Assembly: GCA_042862465.1 (NCBI GenBank) | Contig: JASTVH010000002.1 | Location: 62,001 to 126,000 of the forward strand | Direction: 5' to 3' | Length of the DNA stretch: 64,000 nucleotides | DNA from: JASTVH01 sp042862465 | GTDB taxonomy: Bacteria; Pseudomonadota; Gammaproteobacteria; Pseudomonadales; Oleiphilaceae | Shown here: positions 1-8,177 of the stretch, piece by piece | Layout: each line of letters opens with the position of its first letter | How positions within the stretch are numbered: position 1 is the stretch's first letter | The notes under the pieces: model-generated | The model's input: only the letters and a program-made list of their open reading frames with translations | Database searches by the model: none | What the model was told of the DNA's origin: nothing | Program-made: the position numbers and the translations under genes

Positions 1-1
1 G

Positions 2-244
2 GAGGGCAACGCGCGGGAAGTCCGCTTGAGCGTGGAAAACGACGGGCCGCCCCTCCCCCGGGAGCTGGGCAGCGAGATCTTCGAGTCGTTCGTCTCCCTG
101 CGCGAGCGCACCGGCGATGACAGCCACCTGGGCCAGGGTTTGGTGATTGCCCGGCTGATCACCCAGTTCCATGGCGGAACCTTGACGGGGCGCAACCGGT
201 CGAACGGTCAGGGCGTGATATTCACGTTGTCACTGCCGCTATGA
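2..244 (+). CDS. Sensor histidine kinase, C-terminal ATPase end (partial)
   Basis: Only the last 80 residues lie in the window; the gene runs in from the left edge. The visible part ends in a HATPase_c-type G2 region (GQGLVIARLITQFHGG) followed by the final strand (GVIFTLSLPL), the usual end of the ATP-binding domain of a two-component histidine kinase. The sensor and phosphoacceptor domains cannot be seen, so the signal is unknown. The next gene starts 9 bases after the stop on the same strand, so the two could share a transcript. Confidence 0.75.
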   Translation, partial: EGNAREVRLSVENDGPPLPRELGSEIFESFVSLRERTGDDSHLGQGLVIARLITQFHGGTLTGRNRSNGQGVIFTLSLPL

Positions 245-253
245 GGAGGGGCC

Positions 254-562
254 ATGCGCAGCTTGATACTGGTTTCAATCCTGTTGGCGTTCGCGTTGCC
301 AAGCGACGCCAGCCCCTTCGGCCATAGCCGGGAAGACCGGGCCGATGCCCGCTTGCGCCTGCACGGCGAGTGGGTCGCCCAGCGCCGGGAAGCGGCCCGC
401 GAGGCCTGGCGGTTATGCCAGAGCAACCCCGAGCTCCGGAGCAAAGCCCTTCCCCTCTGTCTCGAACACCCCCGCAAACCGCCGGCATCACAATACGGGC
501 CCGCCGCCCCCTATATGGAGGGCACCTCGTTCTATCCTGCCCCCGGCCACACCGGTCAGTAA
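254..562 (+). CDS. Small exported hypothetical protein
   Basis: A 102-residue protein not recognised as a named family. Residues 1-19 form a typical Sec signal peptide (hydrophobic LILVSILLAFALP, then SDASP), so the product is probably periplasmic. The mature part is rich in Arg, Glu and Ala in its first half (probably helical), has a C-x11-C pair, and ends Pro- and Gly-rich. A strong GAGGAGG ribosome-binding site sits just before ATG 254. It lies directly behind the sensor kinase end, which suggests co-transcription and perhaps a link to that kinase, but this is inference. Confidence 0.55.
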   Translation: MRSLILVSILLAFALPSDASPFGHSREDRADARLRLHGEWVAQRREAAREAWRLCQSNPELRSKALPLCLEHPRKPPASQYGPAAPYMEGTSFYPAPGHTGQ

Positions 563-578
563 TGGCCCCGAGCCCGCA

Positions 579-785
579 TCAACCGCGGTAAGCCATCGGC
601 ACAATCACCAGCAGCACCCCCAAAAACACATTGAGCGCCAGGATCGGCACAAACCAGGGGACCGTGCTCAACAGAATGCCGCAGACCAGCGCCACATTGC
701 GGCGCCGCTTGACGCCGTAGACCAGGTAAGCCATGCCGATCGAGCCGAACATGATGCCGGCGACCAGCGTATTTACATCATTCAT
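579..785 (-). CDS. Small two-helix membrane protein
   Basis: A 68-residue protein starting MNDVNTLVAG. ATG 785 is preferred over the upstream ATG 806 because the extra seven residues (MICWEKG) look like untranslated leader. It has two hydrophobic helices, residues about 4-22 and 32-60, separated by a basic loop (VKRRRN), so a hairpin in the inner membrane with the loop in the cytoplasm is likely. No family was recognised. It converges on the upstream exported-protein gene and lies 17 bases downstream of the metallo-beta-lactamase-fold gene on the same strand, so it is probably co-transcribed with the latter. Confidence 0.5.
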   Translation of the reverse strand: MNDVNTLVAGIMFGSIGMAYLVYGVKRRRNVALVCGILLSTVPWFVPILALNVFLGVLLVIVPMAYRG

Positions 786-802
786 GCCTTTTTCCCAACA
801 GA

Positions 803-1909
803 TCACATGCCCTTTGGCGTGCCGTATTGCAGCTGACCAAAGCTGAAGGTGGGGCGAAGCCCCGGGAATCCCCAGTAGGCCGTGAGTTCCGAGGAAGGAA
901 CCACATTGCAGAAATCCGGATTACGCCGTGAGGGGCCGGCAATGGTCTTTTCCATCACCATGGAAACGTACTGATCCAGCCCGCCTTCGAGCGTATTGCC
1001 ATTGAGAATGACCTCCATACCGGTTTCCCGGGCATAGCGGCGCACCCCGGGAATACGGGAGTTCAGGGGGGAATAGCTGTCGGCGGAGACCCCGTTCTCG
1101 CTGGTGACCATGAGCCCGTCGGGGGTATGGGCCACCAGGGAGTGGTTACCCTCGGTGTGGCCGGGCGAATGCACCAGGGCCACGCCGTCCCCAAGCATCA
1201 CGCTGGAATCCAGCATCACCACCTTGTCGGGATCGATCCCGTCGATGCCGTGAGGGCAATACCAGTCCGCCTGGGGTGGCAGCAGGCTCTGGGTGGAGAG
1301 CCACTCCTGACGCATCACCAGCAGGCGCGCGTTGGGAAAATAGCCGGGCTGTCCCTGGGTGCCCAGCCATTTGCGGATGTCCTGGGTGTGCAGGTGGTCG
1401 TAGGAGATGAAATCCACTTCCTCCGGCGTAATCCCCACCATCAGCAAGGCGTCTTCCACCCGATGCATGACCGGCGCCATGAAGCGGTCCATATGGGGTG
1501 ACAACGGACCGAACTGATTGCCCAGGCGTTTGAAGAACGGGGTTTCCCGGTTGGCGTCGATATCCGAGGGCGAGAACAGCAGCGTCTTGGTGCCCTCCGA
1601 TGTGTCGAACTGGACGATAAACAGCCGGTTGAGAATGTGCATGTAGGGGGAAATGACCCGCGCCGCGTTCAGCAGTCCGTAGCGGGTGGGATAGGGCACC
1701 CGGATCAGATCGATCGTGCGGTAATAGCGCACCGGCCTGCCCTGCCCCAGCATCTCGTCACGCAGGGCTTCACTCGCCTCGCGCACGGCCTTCAGCCGGG
1801 ACTGGGGATGGGGATCGCTGCGGGCCTGATCGAAATGGGTAATGCGTCGCAGCCCCAGCTGCGCAAGCCGGGCGTCGTCGGCCACAGGCGGATTGACGAT
1901 GGCGTTCAT
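803..1909 (-). CDS. Metallo-beta-lactamase-fold protein, possibly degenerate hydrolase
   Basis: A 368-residue protein with the order of elements of a metallo-beta-lactamase-fold hydrolase: residues about 95-115 give the first strands (VQFDTSEGTKTLLF), the metal motif region is YDHLHTQD, and the third histidine is in HSPGHTEGNHS. The canonical HxHxDH motif reads HLHTQD, so the Asp-His pair is altered, and the later metal-bridging Asp position reads SENGVS. It may bind metal poorly or differently. No signal peptide is seen, so it is cytoplasmic. ATG 1909 has GGGAG seven bases upstream. The substrate is unknown; lactonase-like or other ester hydrolysis would be a guess. Confidence 0.6.
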   Translation of the reverse strand: MNAIVNPPVADDARLAQLGLRRITHFDQARSDPHPQSRLKAVREASEALRDEMLGQGRPVRYYRTIDLIRVPYPTRYGLLNAARVISPYMHILNRLFIVQFDTSEGTKTLLFSPSDIDANRETPFFKRLGNQFGPLSPHMDRFMAPVMHRVEDALLMVGITPEEVDFISYDHLHTQDIRKWLGTQGQPGYFPNARLLVMRQEWLSTQSLLPPQADWYCPHGIDGIDPDKVVMLDSSVMLGDGVALVHSPGHTEGNHSLVAHTPDGLMVTSENGVSADSYSPLNSRIPGVRRYARETGMEVILNGNTLEGGLDQYVSMVMEKTIAGPSRRNPDFCNVVPSSELTAYWGFPGLRPTFSFGQLQYGTPKGM

Positions 1910-2057
1910 GGTCGGGCTCCCAAGGCGATTGCCAGTTTTATTCTTGTCCTCAAAGCATATTAGATGGCCCGACTCCTCCTGAAAAGCGCCAGCCTGACAA
2001 CAGCCTCAGGGGTGCTTACAATGCAGCGCCTCACAGGAAGAGAAGGAGTCACGCAGG

Positions 2058-2501
2058 ATGCGTCTCATGTTGGCAATCACCCTGGCCGCCAGTGCCCTGA
2101 CGGCCCAGGCACAGATTTATCGCTGCCCCGGCAAGCAAGGGCCCGTTTTCAGTGATACGCCCTGTGGACCGGACGCTCAGCTTATCGATCCCGCCGCTTC
2201 CGGCAGCCACAACCTGTCCCTGGAAACCAGCGACTTTCAGGCCTACCAGCCTCCCGAAAGTGAACAGCACAACGCTCGGAAAGGCAGCCTCACGGGTTGC
2301 AGCGCCGGTTACATCCAGTCAACCACCCTGCGCCGCTATCGTATCCGCGACCATGTGGAAGTGGGCATGAGCCGGAAGCAGGTCCGGTATATCCTGGGGC
2401 GCCCCGATCAGTCCGACGGCCCCTGGTGGGTGTATCGCGAAGATGGCGAGGTGGTGGGCCGCTACCGCTTCAAACACGACTGCCTGGAACGCTGGCGATA
2501 A
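2058..2501 (+). CDS. Exported DUF4124-type protein with SmpA/OmlA-like tail
   Basis: A 147-residue secreted protein. Residues 1-19 are a signal peptide ending AQAQ. The segment starting IYRCPGKQGPVFSDTPC is the typical DUF4124 opening, with the Cys pair that usually forms a disulfide. The second half (VEVGMSRKQVRYILGRPDQ, then WWVYRE) resembles the SmpA/OmlA or BamE-like repeat in which a GMs..V...lGxP helix-turn is followed by a strand. GAAGAGAAGGAG gives a good ribosome-binding site. Function is unknown; such proteins are periplasmic or envelope-associated. It converges on the mutarotase gene, 17 bases away. Confidence 0.65.
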   Translation: MRLMLAITLAASALTAQAQIYRCPGKQGPVFSDTPCGPDAQLIDPAASGSHNLSLETSDFQAYQPPESEQHNARKGSLTGCSAGYIQSTTLRRYRIRDHVEVGMSRKQVRYILGRPDQSDGPWWVYREDGEVVGRYRFKHDCLERWR

Positions 2502-2518
2502 TCGTGTGACGAGGGAGG

Positions 2519-3427
2519 CTAGCGGAGTAAACGGCGGCGCAGCGTCATGCCCAGGCAATGGTTTTTTCCAGGCTCCAGGGTCACGCAGTCATCGGCGGCG
2601 TTGGCCGTCTCCAGGCACAGCATGCGCTGCCAGTCAGCCGGCTTGAAGTGGCTCAGCCGTTGGGCCTTTGCCGGCCCCGGGTTCCAGACCACGGTGCTGC
2701 CACTGCCGCTGCTCTCCAGCCGGACATGGGTGCGCGGCGTAACCAGTTCCAGCGGTGCGGTGGTGTGATAGATGCGGTCGGTCTCGCCCCGGAACACCAC
2801 GGCCCCGTGTTGATGGCAACGCTGCCATTGTCGCAGGGTGTCGATGTAGGGCCGGTCATGCAGCCCCTGCACGCGGCTCTCCCGCACCGATTCCGTCGGC
2901 AGGTAGGTGTGCAGCGCCTCGGTATAGGTGACTGGGGCCTGGGAGCGGTTGTGGGTTTCCAGTTCCAGCTGCAGGCAGTGCCGGTCCATGCGAAGACGCA
3001 GCCGTGGCTGTAGCGCCGCCAATAGCGGTTCATCCGTTTCGGGCCACCGTTGCGGCACCAGGGAAAGGCTGACGCCGTGTACCGTCTCCCGGTAGCTTTC
3101 CAGTTGCCAGGTTGCCAGCCGGGCCAGGCCATGGGCCGCCGAGGTGTGAACCGCCGCGCGCACGGCCTCCGGATTACGCTCGGGATCACCGAACCAGGGC
3201 CAGCATAGGGGAATCCCTCCGCGCACCGCCCGGCCCGACACAAACGGCTCGGCGGGACTGAGCCACAGCCAGTTGGCTTCCCCCCGGGGCTTGAACTCGA
3301 TCAGCTGCGCCCCCTGCATCAGCACCGTGGCGGTGAAACGCGGATGCGCCACCTGCAGCGCCTCCAGCTGGCCCAACCGCCCCCGGCGGAGAAACGTGGT
3401 GTTATGAACGGGTTGCTGTGGGCTCAT
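2519..3427 (-). CDS. D-hexose-6-phosphate mutarotase (YeaD-type aldose 1-epimerase)
   Basis: A 302-residue cytoplasmic enzyme that interconverts alpha and beta anomers of hexose-6-phosphates such as glucose-6-phosphate. Family landmarks are visible: VRGGIPLCWPWFG, the catalytic-side HGLAR, the EALHTYL segment with the general-base Glu, VVWNPG, and CLETAN near the end. ATG 3427 was chosen because AGGGAGG lies about 9 bases upstream and the protein then has normal family length; an in-frame start 21 codons earlier adds a proline-rich, unconserved stretch. It follows the signalling operon by 34 bases on the same strand, so read-through is possible, but no functional link is apparent. Confidence 0.85.
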   Translation of the reverse strand: MSPQQPVHNTTFLRRGRLGQLEALQVAHPRFTATVLMQGAQLIEFKPRGEANWLWLSPAEPFVSGRAVRGGIPLCWPWFGDPERNPEAVRAAVHTSAAHGLARLATWQLESYRETVHGVSLSLVPQRWPETDEPLLAALQPRLRLRMDRHCLQLELETHNRSQAPVTYTEALHTYLPTESVRESRVQGLHDRPYIDTLRQWQRCHQHGAVVFRGETDRIYHTTAPLELVTPRTHVRLESSGSGSTVVWNPGPAKAQRLSHFKPADWQRMLCLETANAADDCVTLEPGKNHCLGMTLRRRLLR

Positions 3428-3461
3428 CGGAGACAACCTCCCTGTCAGGCGTTCGATGGGG

Positions 3462-3926
3462 TCAGAAGGTGGGGGGCCGGACGGCGCCAAACCAGTATTC
3501 TTCCATGACCCGCATCATTTCAACCAGGTCGGCAAACCGCAAAGGCAGACGAATCACCGAGGAGGCGCCGTTGCCGTAAGCCCGCGCGGCATCGGTTTCA
3601 TTGGCGGGAGAGTAGAACAGAACCACCGGCACTGCACTCAGCAACGGAAAGCGCTTCAGCTGCAAGAGAATCTCGCTGTTGGTCACGCCGTCGTTGGACA
3701 TGGCCAGCAGGACTAGATTGGGATAGAGACGGTTGCGCGGTTCGGGATGAATGGCCTGACGCTCCAGGCGTTCGACGACCGGTCCGAGGCCCTGGAAGAC
3801 CTCCAGCTGGTGGGACATCCGATTGCTTTCCAACGCCTGCACGATATCACCGCGGACCCGGTCACTATCCGAGATAAGCCAGATGACATAATCTTTTCTG
3901 CTTTTTTGGCCGCGGTTATTATTCAT
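3462..3926 (-). CDS. Degenerate response-regulator receiver domain
   Basis: A 154-residue single-domain receiver, last gene of the four-gene signalling operon. The first strand is VIWLISDSD (acid pocket partly kept, Asp20 and Asp22). The third strand reads NLVLLAMSNDG, where the phosphoacceptor Asp of active receivers is Ala75. The conserved Lys of the last strand (KP in active homologues) is replaced in VIRLPLRF. It should therefore not be phosphorylated in the normal way and may act as a binding or adaptor module. ATG 3926 is preferred because an upstream in-frame extension overlaps the GGDEF-EAL gene and looks like shadow sequence. Its C-terminal EEYWFG resembles the GKYWFT end of the active receiver in the same operon, so the two are probably duplicates. 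Confidence 0.75.
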   Translation of the reverse strand: MNNNRGQKSRKDYVIWLISDSDRVRGDIVQALESNRMSHQLEVFQGLGPVVERLERQAIHPEPRNRLYPNLVLLAMSNDGVTNSEILLQLKRFPLLSAVPVVLFYSPANETDAARAYGNGASSVIRLPLRFADLVEMMRVMEEYWFGAVRPPTF

Positions 3927-3969
3927 AACTGGCAAACAGCCCTTGCCGCCGTCATTCCACCCATTGCTG

Positions 3970-5697
3970 TCAGACTTGTCCGGAATCGTTGCGCTCATTC
4001 TGCGCCAGCGCAAACGCCAGCGCCTGCTCCTCTTCCATCGGTTTGGCGACGAGGAAACCCTGGCCTTCGTCACAACCATGCTGTTGAAGATAGTCCAATT
4101 GGGCCTCGGTTTCGATGCCTTCTGCAACCACCTTCATATCCAGCGAATGGGCCAGCGTGATAACAGCCCTGGCAATGGCCGGTTCGGCAATCTCGCTGGC
4201 ATCCCCCGATACAAAGCTTTTATCAATTTTAAGGGTTTGCACCGGAAAATGCTTGAGGTACTGCAGTGAAGAGTAGCCGGTGCCGAAGTCATCGATGGAG
4301 ATGCCCATGCCGAGCCGCCTGAGGTGTTCCAGGTCCCGCAGAATGCTTTCGTTGTCGTCGGTGACATCGATCAGAGTTTCCTCGGTGAGCTCGATCTCCA
4401 GATCCCCCGGCGCGATCCCCGCCTCACGGATTTTCAGTTCGAACTCGGCACAGAAATCGGGACGCCGCAACTGCTGGGGCGAGACGTTGATGGCAATGGA
4501 AAGATCTGTCAGCCCTTGGGCTTTCCAGCGGTTGAGCATGCGGCAGGCTTCGTCGATCACCCAGTCACCCACGGGAACGATCAGGCCGGTCTTTTCCGCA
4601 ATGGGAATGAACAGTCCCGGAGAGATCAGTTGTCCGTCGGGCAGGCGCCACCGCAGCAGAGCCTCGAAACCGCTCACCCGCTGGTCCGCCAGTGACCATT
4701 TCGGCTGCAGGTGCAGTTCCAGCTGATCGTGGCTGAGCGCCTCGCGCAGGCCTTTCTCGATACGGGTACTTTCCTCCAGGCGGGTCTGCAGGTTGCCGGT
4801 AAAGAACTGGTAGCGCCCGGCCCCCTTGCGTTTGGCCTCATAGAGCGCCATGTCCGCCTTCTGCATCAGTTCGATCGGGGTCTGGCCGTTGGCCGGGTAG
4901 ACGGCTATGCCGACGCTGCTGGAGACCACCAGATTGTTGCCCTGAATGGCAGAAGGCTGGCTCAGACTGTGAATGATCTTCTCCGCCACATTGGCGGCAT
5001 CGTCATAGGAATGGATATCATCGAGCAGAATGGTGAATTCGTCGCCGCCGATCCTTGCCACGGTATCGGAATCGCGCACCAGCTTGCGTAAGCGGTCGGC
5101 CACCAGGATCAGCAACAGGTCCCCGACCGGGTGGCCCAGGGTGTCATTGATTTCCTTGAAGCGATCGAGATCAAGGAACATCACCGCCAGCTTCTGCTGC
5201 TTGCGTTTCCCCCGTGCCAGAGCCCGTTCCAGAAGGTCCTCGAACAGCTGGCGGTTGCCCAGGCCGGTGAGGGCGTCCTGCTTGACCAGATGCTCCAGTT
5301 TGACCTGGGCGCGCTTGTGCTCCACCGCGTGGCGGATGATCCGCTCCAGAAGGGTCGGCGACAGCTCACTCTTGGGCAGGAAATCGGCGGCGCCCAGGCT
5401 GATCACCTGGTCGTCGAGATCGTCCTTACCAGCACCGGTGAGCACCACAACGGGACGGGTGATGCGTAGGCGCTGGGCATCCCGGAGCAACTGGTTGGCG
5501 GTTTCTCCGCCCAGAAAGAAGTCCAGCAGGTAGGCGTCGTACTGCTCATCAAACAGCGCCTCCCGTGCGGTCTGGTAATCTCCGACATGATCAACCGTGA
5601 AATGCGTCCGCCGCGCCCCGGAAAGCGCCTCCTCAATCAGGATGACGTCTTGCGGGTCATCGTCGACCACCAGAACACGCAACTTATTCAGGCTCAT
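3970..5697 (-). CDS. Response regulator with GGDEF and EAL domains (c-di-GMP turnover)
   Basis: A 575-residue cytoplasmic protein. Residues 1-125 form a receiver with Asp59 as phosphoacceptor (YLLDFFLG) and Lys109 (FLPKSE). The GGDEF domain starts near 137 and has intact GGDEF at 217-221, with an RxxD inhibitory site (RDSD, 208-211) exactly five residues upstream. The EAL domain has EALLRW at 345-350, ELTEE at 436-440 and DDFGTGYSSL at 469-478. Both catalytic motifs look intact, so it could make and degrade c-di-GMP, with phosphorylation by the neighbouring kinase setting the balance. The start overlaps the end of the upstream receiver gene by 14 bases, indicating translational coupling. Confidence 0.93.
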   Translation of the reverse strand: MSLNKLRVLVVDDDPQDVILIEEALSGARRTHFTVDHVGDYQTAREALFDEQYDAYLLDFFLGGETANQLLRDAQRLRITRPVVVLTGAGKDDLDDQVISLGAADFLPKSELSPTLLERIIRHAVEHKRAQVKLEHLVKQDALTGLGNRQLFEDLLERALARGKRKQQKLAVMFLDLDRFKEINDTLGHPVGDLLLILVADRLRKLVRDSDTVARIGGDEFTILLDDIHSYDDAANVAEKIIHSLSQPSAIQGNNLVVSSSVGIAVYPANGQTPIELMQKADMALYEAKRKGAGRYQFFTGNLQTRLEESTRIEKGLREALSHDQLELHLQPKWSLADQRVSGFEALLRWRLPDGQLISPGLFIPIAEKTGLIVPVGDWVIDEACRMLNRWKAQGLTDLSIAINVSPQQLRRPDFCAEFELKIREAGIAPGDLEIELTEETLIDVTDDNESILRDLEHLRRLGMGISIDDFGTGYSSLQYLKHFPVQTLKIDKSFVSGDASEIAEPAIARAVITLAHSLDMKVVAEGIETEAQLDYLQQHGCDEGQGFLVAKPMEEEQALAFALAQNERNDSGQV

Positions 5698-6133
5698 GGG
5701 GCAAGTCCACGATGGTAAACCAGTATTTGCCGAAACTGCGCATCACATCCACCAGTTTCTCGAACTCGATCGGCTTGCAGATGAATGAATTGGCACCCAG
5801 ACCATAGCTGCGAAACACTTCCTCTTCCTGCGTGGATGTGGTCATCACAATCACCGGCAGGTGCTTGAGGTTCGGGTCCTTGCGAATGGCCCTGAGACAG
5901 GCCCGGCCATCCATCTTGGGCATGTTTAGGTCCAGCAGGATCACACCGGGGTACGGGTATTCAGTCGGGTCCGTATAGGGCGGCTCGCGGCGCAAGTAGC
6001 GCATGAGCTGCTCGCCGTCCTCGACGAAATAGATGGGATTGGCCAGCCGGCTTTCCTCTAACGCCTCCTTCGTCAACATGCGATCCATGGCATCGTCTTC
6101 AGCCATGAGAATGGGTACGGCGTTGTAATTCAT
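5684..6133 (-). CDS. Single-domain response regulator (Rcp1-like)
   Basis: A 149-residue stand-alone receiver without an output domain. The acid pocket is AEDD (11-14), the phosphoacceptor is Asp68 (VILLDLNMPKMDG), the switch Thr is in IVMTTS and the conserved Lys is Lys120 (FICKP). The inserted loop between the second helix and third strand (RREPPYTDPTEYPYPG) is typical of Rcp1-type regulators that partner phytochrome-like and ethylene-receptor-like kinases. It probably takes phosphate from the kinase encoded 16 bases upstream. It overlaps the GGDEF-EAL gene by 14 bases. Confidence 0.9.
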   Translation of the reverse strand: MNYNAVPILMAEDDAMDRMLTKEALEESRLANPIYFVEDGEQLMRYLRREPPYTDPTEYPYPGVILLDLNMPKMDGRACLRAIRKDPNLKHLPVIVMTTSTQEEEVFRSYGLGANSFICKPIEFEKLVDVMRSFGKYWFTIVDLPHEPE

Positions 6134-6149
6134 GCTCGTGTTCCCTCCG

Positions 6150-7763
6150 TCATACCGGCAATGTCACTGCAAAGGTGGAACCCTCTCCCGGCGTACTCGT
6201 GACATCGATCGTCCCCTGATGGCGCTCGACAATCTTGCGGCAAATCGCCAGCCCCATACCGGTGCCGCTGTATTCCATGCGACCATGCAGGCGCCGGAAT
6301 ACCTCGAAGATCTGGTCCTTGTATTGCTCGTCAAAACCGATGCCGTTATCCGCCACGCTGATCTCCCAGTGGTTGGGATCCGGTTGCCTGGCGCTGATCC
6401 GGACCACCGGTGGCTGGTCATCCTTGCAGTACTTGAGGCTGTTGCTGATCAGGTTCTGGAACAGCTGGCGCAACTGGGCGCGGTCCCCCAGCAATTCGGA
6501 CGGTAGCGGTTCCAGCTCCAGCCGACCCTCGACTTCCTCCAGCCGCAGCTGGAGATCCTCCCGAACCTCGCTCAGCACCTGATTGAGATCGACCGGGGCG
6601 AAGGCCTTGCCCTGTGTGGTGACGCGGCTGTAACTCAACAGGCTGTCCAGCAGAGCTTCCATGCGCTGGGCCGCCTCACGGATATAACCCACAAATTCCG
6701 TGCCCTTCTCGTTGAAATCCCCGTAGCGGCCTGTCATCAGCAATTGGGTAAAGGACAGCAGCTTGCGCAGCGGCTCGCGCAGGTCGTGGGATGCGATAAA
6801 GGCAAACTGTTCCAGCTCTTCGTTGGAATGTTTCAGGCGCTGGTTCTGGCGTTTCTGTTCCGCCTCGAACCACTTGCGCTGGGAAATATCCGTGAGCGTG
6901 ACGATCAGCGAGGTACCCTGTTGTTCATCCACCGGGTTGATGCCCACTTCAATGGGAATGTAGCCCCCCTGTTTGTGCAAACCGACCACGTCACCCCGCG
7001 CGCCGAGAGACAGGCTGGCCATGTTATCCGCCGCGGCATACTTCGACCGGCCCAGTTCCGGGATGAAGGTATCGATGGTCCGGGACACCAGCTCGTCCGG
7101 CTGGTAGCCAAGGATGCCGGCAGCGGTGTCGTTGATGGTCTCAATCTCGCCCTCTTCGTTAACCACCGCCATGCCATTGGGACTGGCCTCGAACAGCCGG
7201 CGGAAACGGTCCTCCATGCGGCGTCGCTCCCGCACTTCCTCTTCCAGCGCCTGCTTGGCTAGGGTCAGTTCCCGGGTGCGTTCTTCCACCCGCATTTCCA
7301 GCTCTTCCTGGGCCTGGCGGAGTTGACTTTCGGTGGCATCCCGGTGGGCCACCGCTTCCTTGAGGCGGGTATTGGTTTCGGCCAACTGCGAAGGGCTCGG
7401 CAGGGCCACTACCCTGGGAATGAGGGGCCAGATCAAGGCCGCCGTCATTAGCGACACGCCGGCGGTTGCCGCCTTGATCGCTCCGGACAGGTAATAGTCG
7501 CCGTGCCAGATGTTCCAGACGGCCATCAGGTGGGTGGTACCGCAGGCCAGGATGAAAGCGGCGAAGAAGCCGAACATCCAGCGGTATTCCAGATCCCTGC
7601 GCTTGCGGATCAGCACCCAGAGAGCGGCAGGAATGGTGTAATAGGCGAGCGCGATCAGGCTGTCAGAGACAGCATGCAGAGCGATCAGGTCATTGCGCCA
7701 GAGGTAGCACTGGCCATGCCCCAAAAACTCAACGTTAAGCCAGGTTGTGAACATCTCTTCCAT
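6150..7763 (-). CDS. Ethylene-receptor-like (ETR1-type) sensor histidine kinase with PAS domain
   Basis: A 537-residue membrane kinase. Residues 27-115 contain three hydrophobic helices resembling the plant ETR1 ethylene-binding domain: AVSDSLIALAYYTIP (31-45) matches the ETR1 helix with its key Asp, and ILACGTTHLM (71-80) matches the copper-ligand Cys-x3-His helix. Asp34, Cys74 and His78 keep the ETR1 spacing (40 and 4 residues). A coiled coil (125-185), a PAS domain (186-300), a HisKA helix with His326 (ASHDLREPL) and an HATPase domain (N441, DNGIGF 472-477, GTGMGLAI 500-507) follow. GGAGGA nine bases upstream supports ATG 7763. It heads an operon with two receivers and a GGDEF-EAL protein. 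A copper-bound, ethylene-like ligand is inferred from the motif only. Confidence 0.9.
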   Translation of the reverse strand: MEEMFTTWLNVEFLGHGQCYLWRNDLIALHAVSDSLIALAYYTIPAALWVLIRKRRDLEYRWMFGFFAAFILACGTTHLMAVWNIWHGDYYLSGAIKAATAGVSLMTAALIWPLIPRVVALPSPSQLAETNTRLKEAVAHRDATESQLRQAQEELEMRVEERTRELTLAKQALEEEVRERRRMEDRFRRLFEASPNGMAVVNEEGEIETINDTAAGILGYQPDELVSRTIDTFIPELGRSKYAAADNMASLSLGARGDVVGLHKQGGYIPIEVGINPVDEQQGTSLIVTLTDISQRKWFEAEQKRQNQRLKHSNEELEQFAFIASHDLREPLRKLLSFTQLLMTGRYGDFNEKGTEFVGYIREAAQRMEALLDSLLSYSRVTTQGKAFAPVDLNQVLSEVREDLQLRLEEVEGRLELEPLPSELLGDRAQLRQLFQNLISNSLKYCKDDQPPVVRISARQPDPNHWEISVADNGIGFDEQYKDQIFEVFRRLHGRMEYSGTGMGLAICRKIVERHQGTIDVTSTPGEGSTFAVTLPV

Positions 7764-8053
7764 AAAAGGTCGTCCTCCGAATGGCGGATGACGTGCGCCG
7801 GTCCTGGCATGACTCTTGAGAATGCAGCTTCGTGCGCCTTAATCCGATACGCGGGGTTTAACCCACCACCGACGCTTATCGTTATTGATCAGTATTCAAA
7901 AATGCGATTGATTCAGTTTAGCTGACACTCCGGAGCCTGGATCATTCCTTCAATTAATATTTGGTTAGAGTGTCCCCAAAGCCGGTCCCGATGACCTGTC
8001 GCCTTTGTCAAAAAAACGTTTCAGCGCAAGGAGGTAACCGCTTAATTTCATTA

Positions 8054-8084
8054 CAAAAAGAAAAGGGCGACCTATAGCCGCCCT
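8054..8084 (-). terminator. Rho-independent terminator of RsmY/Z-like RNA A
   Basis: On the minus strand a stem AGGGCG/CGCCCT with a short loop is followed by TTTTCTTTTT. It ends the GGA-rich RNA to its right. Confidence 0.75.
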
Positions 8085-8171
8085 CAGATAGCTCATATCA
8101 CCTGCGCCGTCCCTGTGTGCAGGTTGGACGCTCCCTGTCCCGGCCTCCCTGCGGCACGATCCTTCCCTGCT
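8055..8171 (-). ncRNA. RsmY/RsmZ/CsrB-like small RNA A
   Basis: About 117 nt on the minus strand, from a start predicted 7 bases after the TAAACT -10 box to the U-rich terminator. It carries GGA motifs of the kind bound by CsrA/RsmA: AGCAGGGAAGGATC, GCAGGGAGG, ACAGGGAG and ACAGGGAC, several set between short complementary arms. No open reading frame with a ribosome-binding site fits. RNAs of this type sequester CsrA/RsmA and so relieve repression of target mRNAs. The 5' end is predicted, not observed. Two paralogues lie at 8645-8761 and 16854-16967 with the same promoter plan. Confidence 0.8.
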
Positions 8172-8177
8172 CAATCC

